From Montifringilla adamsi (lineage: Eukaryota; Chordata; Aves; Passeriformes; Passeridae), in the NCBI GenBank assembly GCA_017590115.1, contig JAGGNK010008670.1, forward strand, positions 8,688,541 to 8,752,540: 64,000 bases of DNA, read 5' to 3'. The notes under the pieces are model-generated. The model was not told where the DNA came from and did not search any database. It saw only the letters and a list, made by a program, of their open reading frames with translations. Numbering within the stretch: the first letter of the stretch is position 1; the number at the start of each line of letters is the position of its first letter. This document shows positions 1 to 12,500 of this stretch, in pieces. The position numbers were made by a program, and so were the translations under genes.

Positions 1-977
1 CACTTTCCCTTATAACACCTCTTGGTAGCTGTTGGTGGATTTGTGGAAGATCTGTGGCCTGCCAGGTGCTTATTATCTCACTTTCTTAAAGAAATGAGAC
101 TCATGTTATCCTGCCATGTGTCCATCCCTGTTGAATAGCTGTTGAGCCTTTTGGACAGTTTAAACCAGACCAGGAGAGTACTTAAGCTCTTAAGGATACT
201 TGGGGCCTGCAGGCTTTGTGGAGAGGAAACTGCCTGTGGAGAGGAGAGAGTTTACTGTGGGGAAAGCTGCAGCATGAGCTCAGCAGTTCTGTGTTTTATT
301 TGGCCCACTGGTAGGCTAATGAGTTAACCACAGAAGTTGCTAATTTTTGCCTGGCTAATATTCAGGGGATGCAGAAGGTAGGAGTTTCAGCATAGATGGT
401 GTGGAACAGGAGGTATTGCCATGAGTTAGAAAAGTACAGAGGTGGTAAAAGGTCAAGAAGAAGAGCTCTGCTGGAAAGCAGGCTCTGCTGTTTGTGAAGA
501 AACTTTTTTTTTTTTAATTAGTTGCATAAATAAATATAAATTGCTTAGGTTTACTGGTGGGTAGGAGGAGTTTAGTCATCCATCTCACCTCCTTTTTTTT
601 GTGAAATGGGTTTTCTCCATATTTGTCAGTCTTTCTCAAAATTCTGAGAGAGAAATGCAGGCACACAAATATTAGAGCATAATTTGAACATAGGTACTTG
701 TCAGCCTGGCTGCCTTAAGAGCATGTTTGTTTCTTGTACTTACGGTACTGTTAAGCTCTAGAAGACTCACAGTGAGGTTTGGAGCAGTGTTGCTGGCACT
801 CTTCCTGGTGTTCCATAGGCTATCCCAATGAGGCTGCTAAGACTATTGTGTCACTGTAACTATTGGTTGCTGTTGTTACAACCTCCCTTAACTATGCTAG
901 AAGCGGTCCTGAACTTTGAGGCAGCCAAGCCACCTGCAGAGATCTCTGCTCCACATTTTTGGTGCTCCTCATTCCAG
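1..977. other. Probable RNPEPL1 intron, no exon recognised
   Basis: No reading frame here resembles the part of RNPEPL1 that should precede the exon at 978. That exon begins in the middle of a codon, so an upstream exon must exist, and it must lie off the left edge. The stretch ends in an ordinary acceptor (ATTCCAG at 971-977). Apart from short T-runs at 505-516 and 593-600 I see no repeat or RNA gene. The intron assignment is an inference from the exon phase. Confidence 0.6.
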
Positions 978-2558
978 GACTGGAGTTTGAACGTTGGCTC
1001 AATGCTACAGGACCTCCGTTAGCTGAGCCAGACTTATCTCAGGGATCCAGTCTGACCAGACCAGTGGAGACACTCTTCAAACTCTGGACCACAGAGCCTC
1101 TGGACTCTGTTGCTGCTGCCAGCAGTGTTGACCTCACTAAATGGAGAACGTTCCAAACTGTGCTTTTCCTGGACAGATTGCTGGATGGATCACCACTGCC
1201 ACATGGTGAGTACTCTTTCCAGGATAGTAGAAAATTATCCATGGAATAATTGATTGAATTCTAAAGGTCCCTGCCTCTGGCTGACATTATAATTCACGTA
1301 AAGTCAGGTTGACGTCCCTGGCCATGTCACAGAGGGATTAGAATAGGTGATCTTCAAAAATCTTTCCCAGCCCATCAGATTCTATGATTCTGTGATTTGA
1401 TGAGTTGTTATTATCTGATGACCCTCAAAATTGACAAAATAGGTCACAGTTCTTTCTCTGTGTATGTGCTCTCTTCAGAGGTGATAAAAAAGCTCTCGGA
1501 ATGTTACTCCTCTCAGCTGGACTCCATGAACGCAGAAATCCGTATCCGCTGGTTGCAGATTGTAGTCCGAAATGACTATTATCCAGACCTTTACAAAGTC
1601 CGTCGCTTCTTGGAAAACCAGGTACTAACTGCTGGATTAAACTCACTGCACCTCTCAGTGCATGAGACATGTGCATGAGACATGCGACGTGAAAGACCTT
1701 GGAACTTCTGCTTCCTGGCCAAGTGTAGCCCAGGTGTGTTGCGAAGGGGCTGAGCATGGCTCACCTGCTAGCGGTGGGGAGGAATGGGCAGATGTAATTT
1801 CAAATGCCTACAGATAATCTCTGCTTTTCTAGCCTGACTCAATACCCTTGTCCCAGCTCTGCCCCATGCATTTTATGTATTGCTTTGTAGCAGCCCTGGC
1901 TTTTCCAGACCACAAGTTTTTCCACTACTAAATCATGTGATTATTTGAATATTTACACTTCAAGCAAGGCTAGGGCTCATCAAGTTCTTTTCAGTAGTTG
2001 TTATTGTGCTGGAGCAAAAGGTTAATGCATGTGGCCTCTTCTATTTGGCCTTTAAAAATAGTTCTGTTATTTGTGGAAGTAGCTCAGTCTCAGAGAGCAG
2101 ATATTTTTATTACCATTCATAAAAATCCTTGCATCAGACTTAGAATAAACTCATCAGTGTTTTGAAGAAATGTGTTGCTTGTCTCCAGTCTGAAGTTACT
2201 CAGGGCTGTTGGAGTGTAGCTGTAGAAGAGCTGAACTTCTTAACTTTTATTGAAACATTTTTATCTTGTTTTCCTTTTTTTGTAGATGTCTCGGATGTAC
2301 ACAATTCCACTTTACGAGGACCTTTGCACTGGCACTCTCAAGTCTTTTGCCTTAGAAATTTTTTACCAGACCCAAAACCAGCTGCACCCCAATTTGCGGA
2401 AAACGATCCAACAGATCTTATCCCAGGGCTTGAATCCACTTCCTGCCATAGACACTACAGCAGTCACTACAGACACACCAGCAATGGTGCTTGAGGACAA
2501 AGTCTCAGAGGCCACAAATGGTGCCATTTCACTCAGGGATGTCAACGTGTCTGCTTAG
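978..2558 (+). CDS. RNPEPL1: RNPEPL1, arginyl aminopeptidase-like 1 (3' end, last three coding exons)
   Basis: Three exons join in frame: 978-1205, 1479-1621 and 2286-2558 (644 nt, 213 residues plus TAG at 2556-2558). Each internal junction has GT-AG ends. Recognisable stretches are EPDLSQGSSLTRPVE and KWRTFQTVLFLDRLLDGSPLP in the first exon (given here within the 20-residue limit as KWRTFQT and LFLDRLLDGSPLP), NAEIRIRWLQIVVRNDYYPDL in the second (core IRIRWLQIVVRNDYYPDL), and MSRMYTIPLYEDLCTG with the terminal ISLRDVNVSA in the third. These match my recall of mammalian RNPEPL1, including the final residues. In this M1 metallopeptidase family (relatives RNPEP and LTA4H) the present part is the C-terminal helical-repeat domain. 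The zinc-binding HEXXH-E catalytic domain is upstream of the window. A variable acidic/Thr-rich stretch (about 2430-2510) precedes the conserved tail. The neighbour downstream in the same direction is CAPN10, as in mammals. Confidence 0.93.
1301..1399 (+). mobile_element. CR1 LINE 3' fragment (diverged)
   Basis: The stretch reads like the 3' end of a CR1 retrotransposon: a GTCCCTGGCCATG-type segment, then GTGATCTTCAAAAATC, ending in the characteristic CR1 tail repeat ATTCTATGATTCTGTGATT. It is about 100 bp, substituted relative to the usual 'gatctttaaggtcccttccaac' core, and lies in the RNPEPL1 intron between 1206 and 1478. Sense orientation is plus. Confidence 0.75.
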
Positions 2559-3181
2559 ATCACCAGTTCATGCCAGCCACAAAGCTTGAAAATGGGGACA
2601 GGAACAGAGGAAAGATACCAAGCGTTGCCTCCTTTCCCTCAGCCTTGCAGCTGCAGTGTGTTGTAACTGGATTTCTCTCCCAAAACACAAAGCAAATGTG
2701 CCTTCAAGTATCCAGTGTGTAATACTGCCAGGTTTCAGAGATCTCCACCAGCTGTGTGACAAATATTTTGATTCAGTTTTTACTGGGCAGGGACTCCTGG
2801 GCTGTTGCTTCTCCATGGAAAGTGGATAGTTCCCTTTCCTGAGGCTCTTCTGGATGGTTTCTTCGGATTTGTTGTTTGATGGGAGGGTGTTCTTTTGCTT
2901 CTTATTTTTTTCTCTTTTTTTGTCTGAGGCCACTGAGGCTGTGGAGTATGTCCTACTTGCTGTGTGTATGTTGCTGGGGAGTGTGTATGTGTCAAGCTGT
3001 CATTGTCCTAATATTTGGGTAAAGTTCTGCAAAGGAGAGACTCAGGAATTGTTAGTGGCAGCAAACAAGTTTTCATGTTATGCTCCTTCCTGTGACAGAG
3101 GTATTGTGATTTGGAAGGAAGGGGACTAATGCTTAAATGAGAAACTAATAGCTCCTGTTCCCCCCTGCCCATAGGTGGCTA

Positions 3182-3202
3182 AATAATAATAATAATAATA
3201 AT
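3182..3202. repeat. (AAT)7 microsatellite
   Basis: Seven perfect AAT units in the 3' UTR/flank of RNPEPL1, followed by an AT-rich tract to about 3236. Confidence 0.9.
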
Positions 3203-3320
3203 GCTCTTTATATATATTAAAAAATATATAAAAAAGAACAGGGAAACATTATGATGGATTTGAAATCCTTCTGTAGTTAATCCTGCACTCAGTTTTCCCT
3301 TTGCACTCGATGGGACAAGC

Positions 3321-3326
3321 AATAAA
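3321..3326 (+). other. Candidate polyadenylation signal of RNPEPL1
   Basis: AATAAA about 760 bp after the RNPEPL1 stop codon at 2558. It would give a 3' UTR of about 0.8 kb. This is the first canonical hexamer in the correct orientation that I noticed; usage is inferred. Confidence 0.5.
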
Positions 3327-6300
3327 GAAATGTGTAGGCTTGAATTTTCAAAGTTAAAATTAGGTTCCCAAATGCCATCAATTCTGGTACTAGCTGGATG
3401 CCTAAATCTTTTTAACTATTTTGACAAGTCTAGCTGCAACCTTTGCTCGTGTGTCAGGATGTGTGGCACATGCATCACATGCACTCTGTGTGTCTTCTAT
3501 TCTGTCCTTTTGGATGAATTGCCAAGACCTGTAATTTTTTTAAGATTCCCAGCATATCTTGGCCTGTAGGTAAGCCATGAAAATATCCATGCTAAGATTT
3601 TACTGCCTTGAATAATATTTGCCTGAATAACAGTGGCCCTGTCATACGATAATCTGAGGGAAGCACCATCTTTCTTAATGTGAAACTTTTAAGTCCTGCT
3701 TTTCCCAAGTCTGTTTTCTGACTTATGGTGGGAATAAGGTGCCATTTCATTTCCCTGGCATGCTGTTTCTCTGGATCACTGGCCAGCCATGCAGGATGAG
3801 AAGATACTGTCTTCCCTCTGTGCTGTTTGGTCTCAGGAGGCCAAGGGCAAAGTGTCCTGGGGTATTGCAAAATACAGGTGATGGTTCTTAGATCTGTGCC
3901 ACAAACTTTTTAACATGTGGGTACCTGTGAGCTCCCACAAGGCATCTCTGAGCTGATGCATCACCAGGGTAGTATGAACAAAAGGCAAGACATTTGGAAA
4001 AGACTCAGCTAACCAGAGATGTGAGAGAGAAATTGTTTTATACTTCAGGGCAAATTTAACCCTGCAATGGGGATCTGCATAGACAGGAAGAGGAGGAAAT
4101 TTGGGAGGGCTTTGTTTTCTTCACCAAAAGTATCTGTTTACACCCATGTGTGGATGGGACTTAGGTGCTGTTACTGGATCTGCATTTTCTGGCTTTAAAT
4201 GAATTTGGACTTCACCATAGCCTTAGCCTGGGCTGAACTGGGATAAAGCAATAATAAACTCAGGCCTCTGTAGTGCTTCATTAGTTTTAAAAATGGGCCA
4301 TCAGCATTTTTGGGCTTCAGAACTCCAAGCTCTGCTCTTTGCTCCTTGAATGGGATTATCTTTTAAATTCTGTTTTGTTTTCCCAGAAAGGATGGAGAAT
4401 GATGTTTTCTACACAAATCTCTTTCCTTTTCATTTGTTGTTTTATTGAAAGAGATTTGTACAAGCTGACTTTACACTTCTGGAGCTGCCGCTGTTGGTGC
4501 TGTGTCTCCTGGACCCCACTGCCAGCAGCAGCAGCCTGGTTGAGACCAGGAACCACTAGCATTTTTTTGGAATCACGGGCCTCTGTTCTAACATATTTTA
4601 TTTAGTGGGAGAATGTTTGTTACCCTGGTGGGAATTTTTCATTTACATGGATGCCTTATGATGATTGTCAAATTAAACTAAGCTTTGTGACAAGTTCAGC
4701 CTTTTGGGCATTTTTTTGGCGTCCCTGCTCTAACAGCTAACTTGGTACGTTGTCTTTGTTTTGTTCTTTTCTGGGGTGCAGCATAGAGGGAGTTTGGAAG
4801 CTCTTTGAAAGCCACACAGGAAGGTGCTGGAGAGGTGGCAAAAGCAAACAATCAAAAATAAATATTATCTCTTGTTACTACAACTGACTGAAATACATCA
4901 GACCAGCTCTGTGTTTGCATAGACACCCATCATTGCAAGGAAATGCTGGCTGAACTGAACAGACTGTTTCCTGGTTAAAGAACACAAGATGTATGTTAGT
5001 GTTTCTGCTCTCATCTCTGAGATCCCATCAAATGGCTTTTGACCTAGGACTTGTTTTCTGAAACACTGAAGCAGAGCAAGATTTTTGGAATGTATTCCAT
5101 GCATCCACCTCCAGGTACTTCTGTTCCTCCTGTGAGTGAGGAGTCCATTTTTTGTTTTGTAGAGACAAAAACCTGGCAGCAAGTTTGTGGAGATAAACCT
5201 TCCTTTAGTTGACAGAAAATAAATTGGTGCTTCAGGCTACTTGCTCTCTTGATTTGTAGTAGACTTCACATTGACAGGCAAATTAGACTGTGATCAAATA
5301 GAAACTATTTGCCTTATCTTTGGCACATTCATTTCTGATCGGTTTGAGTCAGATTAGACATCAAATTGGTTTTATTCAAACAGATGCCAAGAGTTTGCAT
5401 TATCTTTTATTTTGAAAATAAAAACTATTACTTTATTTCATTGCAGCTTTGAGCAGGGCAACAGAGGATCTAGAAATATCACTTGTGGGAAAGCTCTGAA
5501 GAACCAAACTGTTTAACAGAATGGAATATTTGTGACTTCATTTTTTAGCATTTCATAGCCATGTTGGTTGATACATTCAATATAATTCTTGTTAGCTACA
5601 ATGTACTGTGTTAAGCTTGTATCAGTAATTTTGGTGTCCTGTTACATTGCAACATTTTAACCATGAACTCCATCAACCAAGAACAATTGTATCAAGCATC
5701 CCAAACATTCTGCTTCAACCAAAACTCTTTCATGTTCTTGCACTGCAGTGACCTTGCCATTACCTTTTTTTGATAACACAGGACCTTCTGTACATCTAAG
5801 CTCATGTGCTGCACAATTCACTTAGGTCAAGTACACTTCTTCAGTCTGCTCTCCCTGTTTGTACAGTCAATACACTAAAATCACGTCACACTTCTTTTCA
5901 CATTTTTTACTACAGATTGATAAAAGCTGAAAGCCACTTTGACCACAATATCAGACTTGGAGTATAAGAGAAACCATACTAGAAATCACTGTGTGAGATT
6001 TATCAAGCCACTGTCCTCTGAGACACAGTTGTGAGGACACAGTTTTACACTGATTTTGTTGAAGTCCCAAGTGAATTGGTTTAGCTCTTGATTACATGCA
6101 TTCCTGAAATGCATACATAATGTCTAGTTTGGATTTGTCTACTTTTATATTCCAGCTCTGGAAACTACTGCTTTTTTTGTGAAAGTTAAACTACTTACTC
6201 ACATATAAACTACTTACCTCTTTGTCATGTAAGTACTTTTTAATTTTTAAAGAAAACAGATTGATTGGTCTGTTGCTGCAAGGTGTCTTCCACAACTTCA

Positions 6301-8800
6301 TGTATTGATTTTGCTTGGGTGGAACATGATGTTTCAATATAATTTTAAAGTGGAAATTGCACATTGTTTCTCAAAAATTACCTCAATTGCTGCTGTATAT
6401 TCCACATCAACTTTAAAAGAATTTTTTACTAATATTGTCTATTCATCCTGTTTTTTCAATTAATAACAGTAGTAATTTGGACACCTGTTAGCATATCTCT
6501 TACCTGGACATAAGAACCTTTTCAAGATAAAGGAGGGTAAAGCTATTCCATATTCAGGAGGTGACTTTTCACTCTATACAGAGGGATACTAGCTAGCTGC
6601 AATAAATGATTGAGCCTGTGTGAACACTTCCCTTTAGTCCTCTTCCTGCATGTACTTCTGCACTGGAAAACTCAGGTGGTAGACCTCTGATTTCTTGTCC
6701 AGAGAATTATGATTATGTTGAACATAATATGCTCTGTGCCCAACAAGGAAGGTGTTCTAATATACTAGAGACAAGTCTTTCTCTAAAAATGGAATGGCAT
6801 TAGTGAGGTTTGCAGAGCACTAGACCCTTTTCCAAAATCATGTTTACTGAGGTGAAACATCTTGTGTGCTGTGGTAGCCAGGCTGAAAATTTGGAGCTGT
6901 GCTTTACCTCTGTGTGTGCCTGAAGTAGTGAGAGAGGTCTATAACCCCAAATACCCACTCCAAAATCTCCCTTAAGCAAAAAGACTGTGCTGTTCCTTTG
7001 ATACAGCTCTGATCACTGTCAGCTGAGTATTGCTGTGCCTTCCTAATCCTGGTATCAGGATTCAGAGAAGTGGAAGAGCTCCCTTGCAAACAGCTTCCAT
7101 GTGTCAGCGTTTGCAGAAACAAACACACACACTGGGCCCAGGCACTGCTGCTCAATTACTTTTACTTCTCTCCCTGTCCTTGAACCACTGGGAGCTGGGG
7201 AAAAAAGCAAACGTGGGATTGATGAAACCCCAAAACTGACAAACAACCATAAAAATATCAAACACTATTCTAAAGGATCATCTTAATTCACATGGAAATG
7301 AGCTGGTTATTAAGCTGGACACAAATCCCTTTTAAATTTCTATAGCAATGGGACTCAACCCCTCTCAGTCTTCCTTCTTCTTTTCCAATGACAAATTAAG
7401 CACCTACATTAAAGTGCACTGAGAAACAAGTTGACAACAAGGCAAATATAATTTTGTCTTAAAATACTATCTTCAAGACATTTGTCTAAAGAGACCGGTG
7501 TTTTCAGGAGCAGTTTAATCCAGCAGGGTTGCCAAGAGGTAACAGGGAAAGTTCTCTGCTGCTCTCATTCCAAAGAGTTTCAGGCTAAGAGAAAAAAAAA
7601 AAAAATCATCAGTTGTATACTGTATTAATTTGCCCCTTTCCAACCTTGCAGTGGGGCAGGGAAAGCATGTCAGGTATCTGAGAGACCAAGATAATAGCAA
7701 TCCCTTTCCTTCTTCTAATAGCTTCAGAAATAAATAGTTAGGTATTTAACTAATTAATTGTTGCAGGCTGGACCTCCTGTATTTACAGTTAGAGCTCAAC
7801 ATTTACCCTGATTTCTAGAATCGGTCCTCTAATGGAATTTATGCAGTTGTGTGATTGCTTTTTCCTAAAGAATGCAGGGGTGAAATCACACAGATCAGAG
7901 CCTCACTGTTCCTGACACAGAGGCCTTTTCTTCCCCTTTCCCTCCCCCAACAGAGCTCTCCTGTGTTGCTCACTCACAGACGTGCAGCTGCAGCTCCCTC
8001 GCATGAGCCGTGGACAAGAGGGTTATTCTTACTGCCAGCAATGTTTCCTCTGCTCCCAAAAGGGTCAAAACTCCAACGTGAAAAGTCTTGTTTGTTGATT
8101 AAATTTGCAGTGTGCAGGGGAGAAGCCTTGTGTCTGTACAACAGGCATGGCCAGGGGGCAGAGAAGCTATTTCTGAATGTCAGGGTGATAGACGGCTGCT
8201 GCAGTTACCTGGGAGCATTTCCATCCGCTAAGGTTGGCTCGAGAGGAGGATTTCTGCATTAACATCTGATAAAAACCAGTCAGGCCTGTGTTTTCTGTGG
8301 TTCTCTCCTTTAGATGACCTCTCTACCCAAGGACCTGGTGACCTTGGAGTCAAACACTTCATCACAGGCAAGTGTGATGGCAGATTTTTTGGTAAACACG
8401 TCGTCCTTCCACAGTGGCTCAGCAGCTTCTGTATTGACCACACCTGAGCTCCTTGAGAAACACTGATGTGAAAGGCCCAAACAGGAAAGAGACAGCAGCC
8501 TCCTTCAGTGTGCCCTGAAACCCAAAACCTTGGTGTGCTGAAGGACAGCCTCGTTCGGCCCTTATTTCTGCATTTCTGTTCTTTGTTCCTGAGCTAGGCA
8601 GTATTCTTAAGGCACTTTTTCTATTTCACTACTCAGCGGTAGCTATCAGAATACGGAAATTAACATATCGCCTTTGACGGTTCAGCCCGTGGACGACTAT
8701 ATGGTGCTAAACCATGCGAAAATGTGATCTGTGCCATGAGGTCAGGAAAGCACTCGATGAGAGCCCGCAATTTCTCTGGGTTTCTCCATCACAATCTTCA
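3327..8800. other. Intergenic region RNPEPL1-CAPN10, no gene recognised
   Basis: No reading frame on either strand resembles a known protein, and the longest open frames (for example about 135 codons at 7855-8262) lack recognisable domains. The sequence is AT-rich and unique-looking, with only short homopolymers. The last few hundred bases become GC-rich toward the CAPN10 CpG island. Regulatory elements cannot be excluded by eye. Confidence 0.55.
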
Positions 8801-8819
8801 TGAAAACACTTTGGATTAG

Positions 8820-9250
8820 TTTTCCTCCGCCCGTAGGAGCCCGTACCCTACACGAGCAGTTTCCCCCGGGTATTCCCGGCCAGGGAACCTCGCGCATCCC
8901 GGGGACTCCTCTGCTCCCCTCAGCCGGGGGGCGGGGCCAACGCGTGGTGCGCGCGCAGGTACCGTCTGCTGATTGGTCGGCGGCACCGTCAGTCATGCGC
9001 GAGACGGGCGGGGCCGCGCGTGCCGGCGTTGCCGGGCTACGGCCGCCCCGGGCAATGGCGGCGGGACCGCCCCGCGGTGAGGGGGGACCGGGAGTGGGGG
9101 CGGCCGGGCCGGCACCTCTTGTGGGGACGGGGGCTGGTGGGCAGGAGGAGACGTGTGCGGAGGGGCCTTGTTCGGGCTAGGTGTGAGGAAACGGGTGGGG
9201 AGGGGGTAGCTTTGTGTGGAGGGCGTGCGCAGAGCCGGGTAAGGGACCTA
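8820..9250 (+). promoter_or_regulatory. CpG-island, TATA-less promoter of CAPN10
   Basis: The sequence switches abruptly to GC-rich and CpG-dense. It holds a consensus Sp1-type GC box (GGGGCGGGGCC at 8926-8936), an inverted CCAAT box (ATTGG at 8972-8976) and an NRF1-like CATGCGCGAG near 8994. There is no TATA box. This is the usual architecture of a housekeeping promoter. It lies about 500 bp upstream of the CAPN10 start codon and points into that gene. Factor names come from motif resemblance only. Confidence 0.75.
9055..9076 (+). promoter_or_regulatory. Candidate upstream ORF in a 5' leader exon of CAPN10
   Basis: ATGGCGGCGGG at 9055 has G at position +4 and is followed by a good donor (CGCG/GTGAGG, donor at 9077). 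A strong acceptor (TTCTGTTGCAG/GTTGG) ends at 9447. Splicing 9076 to 9448 gives a short frame, MAAGPPRGWCRAI and stop, ending before the CAPN10 ATG at 9512. The splice is inferred from consensus only. If real, it is a 13-codon uORF that could dampen CAPN10 translation. Confidence 0.35.
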
Positions 9251-9511
9251 AGCGGGTGTAGGTCTCCTCAGAGGCCCCCTTCTCTCCAGCTGGGCGGTGT
9301 AGGGTGGCATCAGGTGCTGCAAGAAGCAACACTGTGGTGGTTCCAGGTGCCCCGTGTTACAGCGGGAGGCTGTCCATCCCTAAATAAATCCGCCATGCCT
9401 GTTTGTTTCCCTGTTGCAATTCCCGGTAATACTCGCTTCTGTTGCAGGTTGGTGCCGGGCGATTTAAAGTCGTAGGAATAGCCGGCAAAGCTGCTTAGGG
9501 CTGTGTTGAAA

Positions 9512-12500
9512 ATGCTGGGAGAAAAAAAACAGTTAATGGTGGCAAGAGACCTTTACACAGATCCCGCGTTTCCGGCCAGTGATACCTCCATATTTTTTAA
9601 TTATTGTACCCCGCTTGCCCAATTCAGAGGAGAGATATCTTGGTTGAGACCTAAGGTGAGTTTTAAAGTATAAAAGGGTGATTTTAGCAGAATTTGGCTT
9701 TTAGGTAGTAAATGTAAGTTAGCATTGGATGACTGCTTTTGCTTATTTGTTTGGAAATACAGAAGTGATAAAAACAGTGTTTGTCAGTGTTAACAATACA
9801 TGAGTTACAGTTTTAGTATAGGAGCTTGTTTGTAGGCTTGATTTAAATCCTCTTGTAGAGTTTTTAAATTTCATGGCAGTAGGAGAAATTCAGATATTTT
9901 ATTATAAATATGTTTCATTATGCAAATTACATGCATACCAAGTTAGAATACAGTATTATGCAATTTCAAATTTTTTTATATATTGCATAATGATCTTGAA
10001 AATAAGTAGTTGTATTTTAGAATTTTTTGAAGCCTATTCCTTTTTTTGTGATTGCTTTCTTTGATAACAGGAAAGGAAACTTTTAAAGTTTATAACTTGT
10101 CATATGACTTGTATTGGTTTTAAACTTATAGCTGGGTTGCAGAGCAAGCTGTATTAGAGCTAAAAGCACTAGAATGCATTTCTGCAGTACACCCATTTAA
10201 GGTGAAGTATTTATGATACTGCCTTTGTGTAGAAGGGGAACAAAGGCTATAAAAATGTAATGGAGGAAAAAAGCATGTTGTCTTGTGTTGTATTTTTTTA
10301 CCCAGTGTATGGGGCTGTCTGTAGGACAGTGACAGAACTCTTGGTTATCAGGTGTAATTGGCAACCAAATGATTTCATGGAGTCAAGTGTGCAGCTTCCT
10401 GCTTTTGTACTTTGCACCTCGATTGCTGCTGAGGGCTGATGAGTTAATTTCCATCTCTTGCAGCATTTACATGTAAGGAGAACCATTTCACAAACTCACT
10501 TTCAGATCAGATTAAGTGTTCAGGATTTTGCATCTGAAATTTCCTCTTGTGCTACCAATTAATGTATTTTTCTGTGCCCTAGGAAAGGTTTTTCCCTTGT
10601 TCTAATTGTGAGAATTGTGTAACTTGGGATGTGCAGTTTAATGTGGATAGCATCAGCCCTGTCACAGTTGATCATAAGTCTAGCAAGGAGCTGATGAATT
10701 ATATTGTCTTTCACTTGTTACTGCTTTTGGTAAGGTCACACCTGATGGTGACAGTTGTGTGCTAAAATTAATGTGAGAACTAGGTTTGCATTCATGAAGT
10801 ACCTGCAAAATACTGCCACAAGCCATTTATTTGTTACTTCTTACTTAGGCTGTGTATGAAAAGGAAATTTTCTAGAAGTAAAAATTCCCTTATTTTATGA
10901 GAGATCTCTGAAGCCTTCCCAGTCCCTGAAACACAGACATCCTTAGAATGTCATGCAAGATTTGGCTTTAACTCCTTTTCTTTCGTTTTAGGACATATGT
11001 TCCTCTCCTCGGTTATTTTCAAACAATCTGCAGGATGTGCAAGTGAAACAAGGAATTCTGGGAGACTGTTGGTTCCTGTGTGCTTGTGTAGCTTTGCAGA
11101 AGAGCAAATACTTACTGAACAAGGTATGGACAAGTTTCTTGTTAGAGAAATTTTTCTTCACCTAATTGACATTTGTGTATTGTTCTGCAGTCCCAAGCTG
11201 CCATACGAGTGTTGTGCCTTCATTATGCTCAGATTCACTGCTTTTGTTATCATATTTTTTTCTGTGTTTGTTCCAAATGGCTGATACAAATTCAGTATAT
11301 TTTAAACTAGTTTTGTTTGCAAAAATTGAAATTCGTTAATTCATTGTTTGCCTTGATTTTGGCTTTTGCCCTGCAGGTGATCCCTCCAGGTCAGCCCAGC
11401 TGGGCAGATGAATCCTATCAAGGCTGCTTCACGTGCCGGGTCTGGCAGTTTGGCCACTGGGTAGAAGTGACCATTGATGATCGCCTGCCTTGCCTTGGGG
11501 GCAAACTCTGCTTTTCCCAGTGTCAGACAGAGGATTTGTTTTGGCTTCCACTGCTGGAAAAAGCTTATGCAAAGTATGTGAACGCTGCTGTTGATGGAAA
11601 TAGAACTACAATATTGGTGTATTTCTTCTGCTTGCTTATTTTACCCAGCTGCTTTGGGTACGGATCTGAGCACTGTGGCTGCTGTGCAGAACTTGCTCTT
11701 TAAACTGTAGGTCTGTAAGGTGTGCTTCCAGTTGCATCTGAAGTAAGATAGTCTTAGGGAGGTAATTCTGTTGAAAAGTAAGCTGCAATGAATTTTCAGG
11801 ATTCAAATGATGTTTGTTAAGTCTCTGTCCGTTAGTTATCTAATTTGTTAGAGGAAGATGTTTTACTAGGGAAGATGAGAGCTCAATGAAAAGCAGAAAG
11901 CATGCAGATGTTTTCCTAGAAAGCAACAACTTTTAGTGAGTTTGTGCTAGTTGAAGCTTTGGTTGTGTGAGTTTCACTGCACTTTTGTATAATTTGTTAG
12001 TTTACTGTTTTAGAAAGAAAATGCAGCTATTTAGTGGTTTATGGCACATCAGCAGAAAAGCTGTTCAGATAGACAAAGCAATTTGGAGACAAAATGCACT
12101 GGTAAGATAAACATCTAATGTCCCAAAGAATCTGAGCAGAAGATTTTATGATTGCCAGCAGAGGGCAGAGGCAGACTTCAATTATGTAGTAATTTCACTG
12201 TAGGTTGAACAGAAGCTGTGAAGCACTAATGCCGTGTTAAAACTTCTCTGTAGGTTTGAAATGTAATATTTGTTGCCTGCAGAGCTCTTATTGTTCAGTC
12301 TTAAAATTCTATTTTAGTCTTGACTACTTCTGCTATATTTTTGCATCTGCTACATCAGGTGGGGCAGTCTCTTGCTTTGCTTAGGTTGTTGAGGGAAGTG
12401 CTGCTCTAGTTATTTGTGCAGAGTGCATAAAGAATAATTAAACAGGAAGAAATATTTTTACTTATACAGAATGCTTTTTGTATATCACAAAAGATAATGT

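Noticed and set aside
7855..8262. 135-codon open frame upstream of CAPN10
   Set aside because: No recognisable motif, no promoter or exon context and low-complexity composition. It is treated as a chance frame.
8800..9475. Two overlapping open frames of 126 and 151 codons in the CpG island
   Set aside because: GC-rich DNA has few stop codons, so long frames arise by chance. The translations are Gly/Arg/Pro-rich without a domain, and the region is better explained as promoter plus CAPN10 leader.
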